A DNA stretch of 64,000 nt, taken from contig JBGANQ010000014.1 of the NCBI GenBank assembly GCA_044222245.1, positions 77,270 to 141,269 of the forward strand, written 5' to 3'. The notes under the pieces were generated by a model. It did no database searches. It was not told the origin of the DNA and saw only the letters and a program-made list of their open reading frames with translations. A program made the position numbers and the translations under genes. Positions 44,676 to 53,731 of this stretch are shown here, piece after piece; position 1 is the first letter of the stretch; each line of letters begins with the position of its first letter. This DNA comes from CALFML01 sp044222245. GTDB lineage: Bacteria; Myxococcota_A; Polyangia; Palsa-1104; JAEUJZ01.

Positions 44676-47600
44676 TGTCCCACCTCTTCCCGGGCGAGCT
44701 GCCGCTGCCGCCGACCGGTCCCGAACCAGCGCTCGAACAGCTCGTACAGGGTCGGCAAGAGCAGCATGGTGAGCAGCGTCGAAGAGACCAGGCCGCCGAT
44801 GATGACGATCGCGAACGGGCGCTGGGTGTCCGAGCCGATGGCGTGCGACAGCGACGCCGGCAAGAGGCCCAGCGAGGCGAGCAGCGCAGTCATCAGCACT
44901 GGCCGCAGCCGCTGCGAGACTGCCTGCAGGATCGCCTCTTCGCTGTCCGGCGTCTTGGCGCGCGCCTGCCGCACATAGGTGATAAGCAGGACGCCGTCCA
45001 TCACCGCGACCCCGAACAAGGTGATAAAGCCCACCGCCGCCGAGACCGAAAGCACGGTATGGGTCAGGTACAAGGCGAACACGCCGCCGACGGTGGCAAA
45101 CGGCACGTCGAGCAGCACCACCACCGCCGGCAGCGCCGCCCCAAACGCCATGTAGAGCAGAAGGAAGATCACCAGCACCGAGATCGGCACGATGATCGAC
45201 AGCCGCCGCATCGCCCGCCGCTGGTTCTCAAACTCGCCGCCCCAGGTCAGGTAGTAGCCGTCGGGCAGCTGCACTTCCTTTTGCACCCGCGCCTGCGCCT
45301 CTTCGACGAACGAGCCCATGTCGCGGCCCTCGATGTTGCTCTTGACCGCGAGGAAGCGCCCGCCCTGCTCGCGGTTTATCTGGGTGCGCCCCTTATCGAC
45401 CCGGATCTGCGCCAGCGCCGACAGCGGCAGGCGAGTCTTGTCGACCGGGATGTCCAGGCGACCGACCGCGAAGGTGTCGCCCTGCGGCGGGCTGGGGAGC
45501 TTGATGCGCACATCGACCTTGCGCTCGCCCTCCCACATCGAGGTCGCGACCTTGCCGCCAAAGCCGCTCTCGATGACGTCCTCGACATCGCGCACCGAGA
45601 CGCCGTAGCGGGCGGTGGCGGCTCTGTCGATCTCGGCGACGATGTGCTGGGCGGTGCCGGCGCGGTAGATCTCGACGTCGCGGGCGCCGCGGGTGCTGTT
45701 GAGGACGCGGCGCACCTCCTCAAGCTTCTTCTGCATGAGCTGCAGATCGTCGCCGTACACCTTGACCACGATCTGGCCGCGGATGCCCGAGATCGACTCT
45801 TCGACGCGGTCCTTGATCGGCTGGCTGAAGTTGTAGACCACGCCCGGCCGCTCGGACAGCGCGGCGCGCATGGCGTCGACGATCTGCTCTTTCTTGCGGC
45901 CGGTGTGCCACTCGCTCTCGGGCTTCATGATGACGAACATCTCGGCCTGGTTCGGCGCCTCGTCATCGGTGCCGTCCTCGGGGTGGCCCTGCTCGGACAG
46001 GACGTCCTTGACCTCGGGGAAGGTCATGACCTTGCTGCGCGTGTCGTGCAGGATCTGCGAGCCGCGCTGCAGCGACACCGCGCTCGGCATGGTCACCGTG
46101 ATGTGGATGTCGCCCTCGTTCATCTCGGGAAGGAACTGCGTGCCCAGGCTCGGCACGACTGCAATCGCCCAGCCAAGGACGAGAAGTGCGATGAGCGGCG
46201 TGAGGACCGGGAAGCGCAGCGCGACCCGCAGCGCCTTGAGGTAGTAGTGGCGCAGGACGACCAGGAAGTAGGGATCTTTTTCTTCCACCTGATGCCGCTG
46301 CAGCAAGATCGTGGTCAGCGCCGGCACGCAGGTGAGGGTGAAGAACAGCGCCCCGGCCAGCGCGAAGGCGTAGGTGAGGGCAACCGGGCGGAAGATCCTG
46401 CCCTCGACCCGCTCCAGGGTGAAGATCGGCATCATCGCCGCGGCGATGATCGACATCGAGAACAGGGTCGGCCGCAGCACCTCCTTGGCGGCGTGAGCGA
46501 CCACGAACGGGACGCGCTCGCGCGGCACCTTTTCCTCGGACAGGTGGCGGTAGGCGTTCTCGACCAGGATGACCGCTCCGTCGAGCAAGATGCCAAAGTC
46601 GATCGCTCCCATGGACAGGAGGTTCGCCGGCACGCCGGCGTAGTACAGGCCGACAAACGACGCCAGAAGCGCCAGCGGCATGGTCATCGCCACCGCGAAA
46701 GACCCGGACAGGGCGCGCAGAAACAGCCAGATCACCAGCGTCACCAGCGCCGCCCCCTCCAGCATGTTGCGCAAGACGGTCTTGAGCGTGGTATCGACAA
46801 GCTGAGTGCGATCGTAGAAGGGCTTGATCTGCATTCCCTTGGGCAGCACGTCGCGGTTGATGCGGTCGACGACCTTGTGCACCTCGCGCAGCACGTCCTT
46901 GGGGTTCTCGCCGCGGCGTAGAAGGATCGTTCCTTCGATCGAGTCGATGTCGTCCTGTCGCGCCACCGCGCCGCGCCGCGGGGTGTAGCCCTCGTTGATC
47001 TTGGCGATGTTGCGCACCAGCACCGGGGTGCCGCCCTGGGCGCGGATGACGATGTTCTCGATGTCCTGCACGCTGCGCAGGTAGCCGCGGCCGCGCACCA
47101 CGAACTCCGACTCGCCGTGGACTATGTAGCCGCCCGAGGTGGCGCCGTTGGACTCCGAGACGGCGCTGATCACGTCCTTGAGGGCGAGGCCGCTGCTGCG
47201 CAGCTTGGCCGGGTCGGCAAGGACGTGGTACTCCTTCTGAAAGCCGCCGAAGCTGACCACGTCGGCGACCCCGGGGGCGCGCATCAGGTGCTTGGCCACC
47301 ACCCAGTCCTGCCAGCTGCGCAGCTCGGACGGGCTGTGGGTGTCGCTCTCCAGGGTGTACTGGAAGATCTGGCCGACCGGCGTGTCGTTGGGACCCAGGG
47401 TGGGCTTGACCGAGTCGGGCACCTCGGCCCCCGGCAGGCGCTCGGCGACCTGCTGGCGGGCGAAGTAGATCTCGACGTCGTCTTCGAAGGTCAGGATGAC
47501 CTGCGACAGGCCGAACGAGGTGATCGAGCGCTGGATGATGACCCGCGGCACGCCGACCAGCGCCCGCTCGATGGGAATCGTCACCTGCTTCTCGACCTCT

Positions 47601-47776
47601 TCGGCGGCCTGGCCGGGGTAGAGGCTGATGACCATGACCTGGACGTTGGTGACGTCGGGGAAGGCCTCGATCTTCAGCTTGTTGAAGGTGATGACCCCGA
47701 AGACGGCGAAGGCGACCGTAAGGACCATGGTGGCGAGTCGGCGATGGACAGCCAGGTCAATAAGCCGATTGAGCAT
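44672..47776 (-). CDS. Heavy-metal RND efflux permease (CusA/CzcA-type)
   Basis: A 1034-residue inner-membrane proton antiporter of the HME-RND group. N-terminal first helix, then periplasmic porter domains, with the signature GAIDFGILLDGAVILVEN in the fourth helix, which has the D-F-G and D-G-A-V elements typical of metal-exporting RNDs, and the repeat-related second half ending in LPTLYELFERWFG. It exports a metal ion (Cu/Ag or Zn/Co/Cd/Ni; not decided here). First gene of the operon permease-channel-adaptor, an order different from the common cusCFBA. A metal-responsive regulator is not encoded nearby. Confidence 0.92.
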   Translation of the reverse strand: MLNRLIDLAVHRRLATMVLTVAFAVFGVITFNKLKIEAFPDVTNVQVMVISLYPGQAAEEVEKQVTIPIERALVGVPRVIIQRSITSFGLSQVILTFEDDVEIYFARQQVAERLPGAEVPDSVKPTLGPNDTPVGQIFQYTLESDTHSPSELRSWQDWVVAKHLMRAPGVADVVSFGGFQKEYHVLADPAKLRSSGLALKDVISAVSESNGATSGGYIVHGESEFVVRGRGYLRSVQDIENIVIRAQGGTPVLVRNIAKINEGYTPRRGAVARQDDIDSIEGTILLRRGENPKDVLREVHKVVDRINRDVLPKGMQIKPFYDRTQLVDTTLKTVLRNMLEGAALVTLVIWLFLRALSGSFAVAMTMPLALLASFVGLYYAGVPANLLSMGAIDFGILLDGAVILVENAYRHLSEEKVPRERVPFVVAHAAKEVLRPTLFSMSIIAAAMMPIFTLERVEGRIFRPVALTYAFALAGALFFTLTCVPALTTILLQRHQVEEKDPYFLVVLRHYYLKALRVALRFPVLTPLIALLVLGWAIAVVPSLGTQFLPEMNEGDIHITVTMPSAVSLQRGSQILHDTRSKVMTFPEVKDVLSEQGHPEDGTDDEAPNQAEMFVIMKPESEWHTGRKKEQIVDAMRAALSERPGVVYNFSQPIKDRVEESISGIRGQIVVKVYGDDLQLMQKKLEEVRRVLNSTRGARDVEIYRAGTAQHIVAEIDRAATARYGVSVRDVEDVIESGFGGKVATSMWEGERKVDVRIKLPSPPQGDTFAVGRLDIPVDKTRLPLSALAQIRVDKGRTQINREQGGRFLAVKSNIEGRDMGSFVEEAQARVQKEVQLPDGYYLTWGGEFENQRRAMRRLSIIVPISVLVIFLLLYMAFGAALPAVVVLLDVPFATVGGVFALYLTHTVLSVSAAVGFITLFGVAVMDGVLLITYVRQARAKTPDSEEAILQAVSQRLRPVLMTALLASLGLLPASLSHAIGSDTQRPFAIVIIGGLVSSTLLTMLLLPTLYELFERWFGTGRRQRQLAREEVGQ

Positions 47777-47924
47777 TCGCGATAAACTCCGCTAAAGGGC
47801 AGCCGTGGGGAGCGCCGTTGCTTGGTTGTCTGAAGGGGCCCGAGCGTCGTCGGGGACGGAAAAATTTCTCGGTCTCCACACGGAGGCTGACTGACCACTA
47901 TGCCCACGAGCGGCAGGGGAAACC

Positions 47925-47939
47925 TTAATGCCGGATTAA
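47925..47939. promoter_or_regulatory. AT-rich inverted repeat upstream of the metal efflux operon
   Basis: TTAAT and ATTAA arms separated by GCCGG, in an AT-rich island (47920-47960) about 150 bases before the permease start. A possible promoter/operator site; short arms limit confidence. Confidence 0.25.
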
Positions 47940-47965
47940 TTTTTCTTAATATGATGGGAAGCTGT

Positions 47966-47987
47966 CCGCCCGACTCGGGTCGGGCGG
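47966..47987 (-). terminator. Hairpin downstream of the methyltransferase gene
   Basis: CCGCCCGA and TCGGGCGG form a perfect 8-bp stem with a 6-base loop, 32 bases beyond the stop of the methyltransferase. There is no immediate T-run, so it may be a factor-dependent or weak terminator. Confidence 0.4.
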
Positions 47988-48018
47988 CCCACTGGCGGCA
48001 ACCGGCGCTCGGACGCAG

Positions 48019-48852
48019 TCAGCCGACCTGGCTCTTGCGCGGCTTCTTGCGCCCGACCACGTCGAGCACCGTGGGCGCGATGAGCAGGGCGTTCTTGTCG
48101 CGCGCCGCGGCGAGCCACTGCTTGCGCAGCCGCGCCGCCTGGGTCTTGTCAAACGGCTCAAGGGTGGCGTAGCGGTCCATGACACCGAGAAAGTAGGCCG
48201 ACATCCAGCGCCACACCGGCGAGCCCGGGCGGCCGATCTTGATCGTCGGCACCGTCTCCACCACCGTCAGGCCGACCCGCCGGTACAGCGCGGGAAGCCG
48301 GCCGCCGATGCTCGCGTCGCCGCCCTGCGAGGCAAAAAAGGCGCGGTCGGCGGCGGCAAAGTCCGGCCACTCGGCCGGCCGCGGGATGAGCGCCATGGTC
48401 TCGCGGTGGTAGTCCTGAATCGCCAGCAGCCCCCCCGGCTTGAGCGCCGCCGCCAGCTGGCGCAGGTGCGCCTCCGGGTCGGGCAGAAACAGGAACACCC
48501 AGCGGGCAAAGATGAGGTCATAGTGGGCCCGCGGCAGCGGCGTGGCGGCCAGCTCGGACTCCCACAGCTGCCCGGCGCCGAGCCCATCGCGCCGGCAGAG
48601 CTGGCGCAGCCGGGCGGCGAACACCGGCGACCGCTCGACTGCATCGGCCGGTCCGCCGAGGCGCCGGCGCAGCTCCAGGTGCAGCGAGCCCTGACCGGGG
48701 CCGATCTCCAGGACCTTCCAGCCGGGCCTTACGCCCAGGCGGTCAAACAGCGCCGCGGCGGTGGGGTCCCACAGGCGGCTCTGGGCGCGCAGGCGGGCCG
48801 CCTCGGTCCGCGAGTCGCCAAGCAGGTACGTATAGCGAGGTTTTCGTTTCAT
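48019..48852 (-). CDS. SAM-dependent class I methyltransferase
   Basis: A 277-residue small-molecule-type methyltransferase. Motif I is VLEIGPGQGSLHLEL (about residues 47-61), with the acid after the second strand in DAVERSP, motif IV region HYDLIFARWVFLFL, and LKPGGLLAIQDY. Length and motif order fit UbiE-like or related methylases; substrate unknown. Monocistronic by appearance, with a hairpin downstream. The first 25 residues are basic and contain YTYLLGDSRTEAARL, a stretch frequently preceding this fold in myxobacterial enzymes. Confidence 0.82.
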   Translation of the reverse strand: MKRKPRYTYLLGDSRTEAARLRAQSRLWDPTAAALFDRLGVRPGWKVLEIGPGQGSLHLELRRRLGGPADAVERSPVFAARLRQLCRRDGLGAGQLWESELAATPLPRAHYDLIFARWVFLFLPDPEAHLRQLAAALKPGGLLAIQDYHRETMALIPRPAEWPDFAAADRAFFASQGGDASIGGRLPALYRRVGLTVVETVPTIKIGRPGSPVWRWMSAYFLGVMDRYATLEPFDKTQAARLRKQWLAAARDKNALLIAPTVLDVVGRKKPRKSQVG

Positions 48853-49132
48853 GCCTTTCTAGGTAGCGCGGCTGGCGGCGGTTGTCTGGCCATTTTCGGC
48901 CACGCAACTGCTTCCCTCGCAAGTCGCAGCCGGCAGGCGGTGAGCCCCTTGCCACAGGCCCTCCATGCAGCAGCGGAAAAACGGGAGCCAGGGCGGCCTG
49001 GGAACCGCAAGCGAACCTCCGCCCGCGACTGCACTTGGCAGCTAGGTTGGCGCAGCAGAGGAAGCAGGACAGCGGGGGACACAGGAGGGGGACACAGCGG
49101 ACCGCCGCGGTGCCGGCGGTCGCTATGGCAGC
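48853..49132. other. Intergenic region, no feature seen
   Basis: About 280 bases between two same-strand genes. Short frames on both strands show no family character or ribosome binding site. It should contain the methyltransferase promoter and the end of the VWA transcript, but no clear elements were found. Confidence 0.3.
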
Positions 49133-50311
49133 TCAGCCGACGACGGAGTTGCAGTCCAGCAGCAGCTCGATCTTGGCCTTGGTGTCAGTCTGCACGGTGG
49201 TGCAGGCGGCCGGGCACAGGTAGACGCGGTTGTTGGTGATGTAGAACGAGTTCGGCACGCACTGCGTCTGATCCGCCACCTGCTTGAAGTTCTGCACCGC
49301 GCTGCCGTCGCCGGGAGTGTAGGCGAGCTCGGCGGTGGTCAGGATGAACTGCTTGCCCGGCGGCGGCGCCGGGACATCGAAGTCGCAGGCCAGGGTGGCG
49401 CCGGTCACCACGCCCTGGGCCACGGCCTTGAACACCGCGTCGTAGCTCGCGGTCTGGCAGACCGGGAAGCGCAGGCCGCCGGTGAGCACCGACAGGTTCT
49501 GGTAGACGGCGCCGGTGTTGACGGCGCTGGTGCACTTGGTGGTCACGATCGGATCGGTCGGGGCGTACGCCTTGGTGGCGGGGCTATTTTCCAGCACGCC
49601 GACGATGCTGTGGAACAGGTAGTTGCGCTTGGCAGCGGTGCCAAAGTTCGTCGCCGACAGCTTCAGCAGCGCCGCGTCGAAGGTCTGGGCGGTGTAGGTG
49701 CTCCGCTGGTTGTCATCGGTGATCTCGATGAACGTCTTAAACGCGTTCGGGCGCAGCCACATCTGCCAGCCGTTGGGCGCCAGGCCGAGGGTGTCCGCCT
49801 TGTTGTACGTCGACACGACAAGGTCCAGCGAGTCGGTGCTGGCGACCTCCTGGCTGTAGTGAAAAAAGCGCGCCGAGTTGGTCGGATTGGCGGGGACCGG
49901 GTTGCAGCTGGCGTTGCCGGCCAGCGGCGCGTTGATGCAGATGGACTGATCGGCGGTCGCCGAGCCGTGGTGCGAGATCAGGATGACGCGATAGTCCAGC
50001 CCGCTGGCGGCCAGGATCGCGGCGAAGCTCTGGTTGATGTTGTTCTGAACCGACTGGATCTCCAGGGTCATGCTGCCCGAGTTGTCGACGACCATGACGA
50101 TGTCGACCGGCGCCTTGGTGAGAGTCGCGGCCGCGCGCACGTTGCCGCAGGCGGCGTCGCGGTCGATCCCGGTGCCGCCATCGCTGTTCGACATTCCAGC
50201 GTCATCAGTACCGCCTCCGGTGCCGTTCGGATCGGTGCCGCTGAGCGGACTGCTGCTGCACCCGATCGCCGCGGCCGAAGCCAGGGCCAAGGCTGCAAGT
50301 GTCTTATTCAT
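49133..50311 (-). CDS. VWA-domain lipoprotein
   Basis: A 392-residue exported lipoprotein: signal ends AAAIGCSSSP, followed by an Asp/Gly/Thr/Ser-rich linker. A von Willebrand A fold follows, with the metal-ion-dependent adhesion site DNSGSM in VDIVMVVDNSGSM and Asp in FIEITDDNQRS. About ten cysteines in the C-terminal half suggest disulphides. Such secreted VWA proteins are frequent in Myxococcota, and probably mediate surface adhesion or protein contact. Start at ATG 50309-50311 with AGGGGGAG seven bases upstream; the longer frame reaching 50551 is untranslated leader. Confidence 0.78.
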   Translation of the reverse strand: MNKTLAALALASAAAIGCSSSPLSGTDPNGTGGGTDDAGMSNSDGGTGIDRDAACGNVRAAATLTKAPVDIVMVVDNSGSMTLEIQSVQNNINQSFAAILAASGLDYRVILISHHGSATADQSICINAPLAGNASCNPVPANPTNSARFFHYSQEVASTDSLDLVVSTYNKADTLGLAPNGWQMWLRPNAFKTFIEITDDNQRSTYTAQTFDAALLKLSATNFGTAAKRNYLFHSIVGVLENSPATKAYAPTDPIVTTKCTSAVNTGAVYQNLSVLTGGLRFPVCQTASYDAVFKAVAQGVVTGATLACDFDVPAPPPGKQFILTTAELAYTPGDGSAVQNFKQVADQTQCVPNSFYITNNRVYLCPAACTTVQTDTKAKIELLLDCNSVVG

Positions 50312-50657
50312 AAACTCCCCCTTCTGAATATGGCGGACTGGATTGGACTGAGCAGCGGCTCGCCATCTTAAAATTATGCCCTGTCCTCCGGGTCTGCCCC
50401 AAATTGACGGCGAGAACTCAAGAGTATACCCCAGAAACGCGGGCGACTGAGCCCCAGCTTGTACCAGGTGACTCTGGGGCGCGGGGATTCGCACCTTTAT
50501 GCTGTGAGTACCGGCGCCTGCCAGGACCACACCGGCGACCGCCGCGCTCATCGATGAACGAGTGCTAACTGGTTTATTGGTCGAGCGACCGATTAGGAAG
50601 GAGCGCAGCGAACGGAGCGCAGGACGCGGCGAACGGAACCAAGGGGCGCAGCAGGGC
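50312..50657. other. Intergenic region with short hairpin and GGAGCGCAG repeats
   Basis: About 346 bases upstream of the VWA gene and downstream of the phosphatase. It contains a near-perfect hairpin, GGTCG-AG-CGACC (around 50579-50590), then two copies of GGAGCGCAG (about 50600-50624) just beyond the phosphatase stop; the hairpin may be its terminator. An AT-rich patch near 50370 may be the VWA promoter. No gene seen. Confidence 0.35.
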
Positions 50658-52100
50658 TCAGCAGTGGCTGGGCAGCCGCGAAGCGCGCGCGCGGCGCGCC
50701 GCGGCGGCGCTCACGCACAAGCCGAGCAGGAGCAGGGTCCCCCAGCCGGGCGTACGGGCCGGCCCACCGCTGCCCGGCGCGGCCAGCGTGCAGCCTCCCG
50801 CGGGCGGCGTCGGCATCGCCAGATCCGCCTGGGCGCCGCCGTCGACGCCGCCGCTCAGATCGGGTTTGGCGCCGGCATCGATGACGTCGACGGGACCGCC
50901 GTCGGCGCCGCCGCCATCGGGCGGCGCGCCGGTCTTGGTGACCGCGAAGCGATCGATCTCGGTGCCGGTGTCATCGTAGGCGACCGCGCTCATGGTCAGG
51001 CCGGCCAGGTGGATGGAGACGAAGTTATAGACCATCTTGGAGATGACCTTCTTCGCCTTGCTGGTGCCCGAGTCGGAGTACAGGTTCGCCCCGGCGCCGC
51101 CTGACACCACGTAGACCACCTGGCTGCTGTCGTCCAGGCGCGCGTAGAGGTGATCATGGCCGGCGAACACCGCGGTGACCTTGTACTCGGGGCGGTTAAA
51201 GATCGGCACCCACTTGCTCTGAACGGTGGTGTTGTCCCCGTGCGAGCCGACCGAGTAGGGCGCGTGGTGGAGCCAGACAAAGACGTGCTCGATCGACCGA
51301 TCGCCGCGCCCCAGCTCCAGCTGCGTGGTCAGGAACTTGAGCTGGTCGGCGTCGCTCACCTTGTTGCTGTCCAGGCTCAGAAACAGCGCGTTGCCGCAGG
51401 TGAACGAGTAGTACGACTGCCAGGGCGCCCCGCTCGCCCGCGGCGACGGGAAGACAGCGCCATAGTTGGCCGAGAGGTCCGAGATGGCGTCATGGTTGCC
51501 CGGCGCGGCCATGAAGGGGGTGGTGCGGAGCAGGTCCTTGGCGACCGGGAAGAACTCGTTCAGGTACTGCGAGTAGGTCCCGTTGGGGACGATGTCGCCG
51601 CTCTCAAAGACCATCTCGGGGGTCTTGCGCGCCACCTGCATGAGGACCTTGGCGTGCTCGCCCGCCATCGTGCCAAAGCCGGTGCGGCTGTCGCCGTAGA
51701 ACACAAAGTCCATCGGCCGGCCCGCCTGCGGGCAGGTGGTGAAGGCGCCGCCCTCGGGAGTGCCGGTGAGGCTGCGCACCTCGTACTCATAGGTCTCGCC
51801 GGGGGCGAGGCCGGTGAGGATGACCTCGTGGTCGCGCGCCGCGCCGCCGCTCTGCAGCTGCCACATGGCCGCGCCCTTTTTGCGGTAGGCCACTGAAGTG
51901 GCGTCGGTCGCGGCGCCGGTGCCCCAGCGCACGATGCTCTGATCCGGGGTGTGACCGCGGCCAAGCAGCGGCCCGTAAGTCAGCGACTGCGCCGCCGCCG
52001 GCGCTGCGGCCAGGAGCGCGGTGCACAGGGTCACCGCGGCGCCGCCCAGCGCCCGCCCGGAGGATCGTCCATAAAACCAGGGAGTTCCGCTCGTCAGCAT
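50658..52100 (-). CDS. Purple-acid-phosphatase-like metallophosphoesterase with MYXO-CTERM-like tail
   Basis: A 480-residue secreted enzyme. Signal peptide to about residue 38 (APAAAQS); an N-terminal fibronectin-III-like domain (QSIVRWGTG ... GLAPGETYEYEVRS); then a calcineurin-type phosphoesterase with FYGDSRTG, ESGDIVPNG, PGNHD and AGHDHLYARL, giving the di-metal site. Next is an Asp/Gly-Gly-rich linker (DGGGADGGPVD), and a C-terminal GGCTLAAPGS, hydrophobic helix PGWGTLLLLGLCVSAA and Arg-rich end, resembling the MYXO-CTERM surface-sorting signal. Likely a cell-surface phosphatase or phosphodiesterase. No helper protein nearby. Confidence 0.85.
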   Translation of the reverse strand: MLTSGTPWFYGRSSGRALGGAAVTLCTALLAAAPAAAQSLTYGPLLGRGHTPDQSIVRWGTGAATDATSVAYRKKGAAMWQLQSGGAARDHEVILTGLAPGETYEYEVRSLTGTPEGGAFTTCPQAGRPMDFVFYGDSRTGFGTMAGEHAKVLMQVARKTPEMVFESGDIVPNGTYSQYLNEFFPVAKDLLRTTPFMAAPGNHDAISDLSANYGAVFPSPRASGAPWQSYYSFTCGNALFLSLDSNKVSDADQLKFLTTQLELGRGDRSIEHVFVWLHHAPYSVGSHGDNTTVQSKWVPIFNRPEYKVTAVFAGHDHLYARLDDSSQVVYVVSGGAGANLYSDSGTSKAKKVISKMVYNFVSIHLAGLTMSAVAYDDTGTEIDRFAVTKTGAPPDGGGADGGPVDVIDAGAKPDLSGGVDGGAQADLAMPTPPAGGCTLAAPGSGGPARTPGWGTLLLLGLCVSAAAARRARASRLPSHC

Positions 52101-52229
52101 GGCCGCAGCAAACCGCGGACCTGCAGCTACGTCAAGCAGAAGCGGCCGGCGGCTGGGAGCCAGAGTCGGCGGGCGGCTCGCGCGGCGCCACAGGACCCCG
52201 GCTTGATCCCTGCGGCGGCGCGGTTCTGC

Positions 52230-53729
52230 CTACAGGGGCTCGGGGGCCAAGGGCGGACGGCTCGCGCAGACAAGGACATTGCCCGGGTGGGTGGCGCCGG
52301 CGAGCTCGAGCTGCTCGGTCGCCAGGCCCAGGGCGCGCAGCTCGGCGTGCAGCGCCGCCAGCGGGCGGTAGTGGACGGCGGGGCCGCGGTTCCAGCCCAG
52401 GCGCACCATCAGGCGCTCGATGAAGCGGGTGAGGCGAGCGCCGCCGCGCCGCCCCGGATCGGTCTCGCGGATGAGCAGCTGACCGCCGGGACGAAGCGCC
52501 GCGGCGGCGCGCTGCAGCACCTGGGTCTGCACTGCCGGCTCGTAGTAGTGCAGCACATCGACCAGGGTGATGAAGTCGCAGGGGGCAAAGGGCTGCTCGC
52601 GCAGGTCGCCGCGCTGCAGCGTCACCCCCCAAAGCCCGACCGCCGCCTGCTGACCGGCGGCGATCTTGGCGGCGTCCCAGTCGATGCCGAGGGTCTGGCG
52701 GCCCTCGCCGAGCTCGGCGAGCGCAACGGCCAGCATGCCCAGCCCGCAGCCCAGATCGAGGACCTCGGCGCCGGCGGGAATGCGCGCGCACAGGGCGCTG
52801 TAGCAGGGGTCCAGACGGTACTTGGCGCGGGCGTAGTAGCGGAAGCGGCGCGGGGTCGCCGCGTAACGCCGAGCCGCCGCCAAGAGCGCCGCGTCGACCT
52901 TTGCCCGCGCGGTCAGCAGCTCGGCGCCGACCGGCACCACGGCACCGCCCGGCGCAGCGGCACCGCCCGGCGCAGCGACAACTGGACCTGCAGCGCCGGC
53001 TGAACCCGCGGCGCCGGCTGGACCTGCAGCGCCGGCTGGACCCGCAGCGCCGGCTGGACCCGCGGCGCCGGCTGGACCCGCGGCGCCGGCTGGGCCCGCG
53101 GCGTGGGCTGGACCCGCAGCGCCGGCTGGGCCCGCGGCGTCGGCAAGGCCCGCGGCGCCAGCCAGAGCCGCGGTTCCGGCAGGACCCGCGACGCCGGCCA
53201 GGCCCGCGGCGTCGGCCGCACTAGAAGATCGCTCGGTCACGAGTTCCTCCAGCTGCAGTGCCCGCGCGCGGCGCCGCAGCAGCCAGTAGACCAGGCCGCC
53301 CACCACCACGCCGAGCGCTGCGCCCAGGAGGATGCCGCCGCGCAGCCAGGCCCAGAAGCAGACCTTGAGCGTCCGCGGCAGCGCCGCCGCAGCGAAATCG
53401 GCGCGGCTGAGCGCGAGCAGGTGCCCGCTGTGCACGTAGGTCCCAAGCTCGACCGCGGCCCAGCCGAGCAGCGGCACCATAGGCGGAATCGAGATGTTGG
53501 CCGCCCCGTACATGATCGGCAGGTTCAGGCGAAGCAGCCACGCCAGCCCCATGCACAGAAACAGCTGCAGCCCGAACAGCGGCGTGCAGCCGATGATGAA
53601 GCCGACCAGCAGGGCGGCGGCGACGCGCCCCGGGCTGCGGTGCTCGCGCCAGATGAGGCGCGCCAGCTCGCGCGCCCGCGCCCGCAGGGCCCCCAGGCCA
53701 AGCTGGCGCCCGCCGCGCCGCAGCTCCAC
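52230..53729 (-). CDS. DUF2062 membrane domain fused to a SAM methyltransferase via a collagen-like linker
   Basis: A 499-residue fusion. Residues 1-160 are a DUF2062 membrane domain (REHRSPGRVAAALLVGFIIG, TPLFGLQLFLCMGLAWLLRL, three hydrophobic helices). Residues about 175-260 are a low-complexity region of Gly-Pro-Ala-Gly-Ala-Ala repeats. Residues about 275-499 are a class I methyltransferase with VLDLGCGLGMLAVAL, TLGIDWDAAK, CDFITLVDVLHYY and LRPGGQLLIRETD. DUF2062 proteins are often fused or adjacent to lipid-modifying enzymes, so a membrane lipid or isoprenoid substrate is plausible. It lies two bases from the end of the helicase gene on the same strand, and is probably cotranscribed with it. 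Confidence 0.8.
   Translation of the reverse strand: MELRRGGRQLGLGALRARARELARLIWREHRSPGRVAAALLVGFIIGCTPLFGLQLFLCMGLAWLLRLNLPIMYGAANISIPPMVPLLGWAAVELGTYVHSGHLLALSRADFAAAALPRTLKVCFWAWLRGGILLGAALGVVVGGLVYWLLRRRARALQLEELVTERSSSAADAAGLAGVAGPAGTAALAGAAGLADAAGPAGAAGPAHAAGPAGAAGPAGAAGPAGAAGPAGAAGPAGAAGSAGAAGPVVAAPGGAAAPGGAVVPVGAELLTARAKVDAALLAAARRYAATPRRFRYYARAKYRLDPCYSALCARIPAGAEVLDLGCGLGMLAVALAELGEGRQTLGIDWDAAKIAAGQQAAVGLWGVTLQRGDLREQPFAPCDFITLVDVLHYYEPAVQTQVLQRAAAALRPGGQLLIRETDPGRRGGARLTRFIERLMVRLGWNRGPAVHYRPLAALHAELRALGLATEQLELAGATHPGNVLVCASRPPLAPEPL
52980..53165. repeat. 18-bp minisatellite encoding Gly-Pro-Ala-Gly-Ala-Ala repeats
   Basis: About ten degenerate copies of an 18-base unit (GGCTGGACCCGCAGCGCC type), inside the fusion gene; copies vary mainly at third positions and some diverge to His, Val, Asp or Leu codons. 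All keep frame. Boundaries are approximate. Confidence 0.75.
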
Positions 53730-53731
53730 CT

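Noticed and set aside
44453..46921. Plus-strand open frame of 822 codons
   Set aside because: Antisense of the metal RND permease and TolC genes; Arg/His-rich shadow.
50312..50551. N-terminal extension of the VWA lipoprotein
   Set aside because: The lipoprotein signal and a strong ribosome binding site start at 50311; the extension has no signal and is leader sequence.
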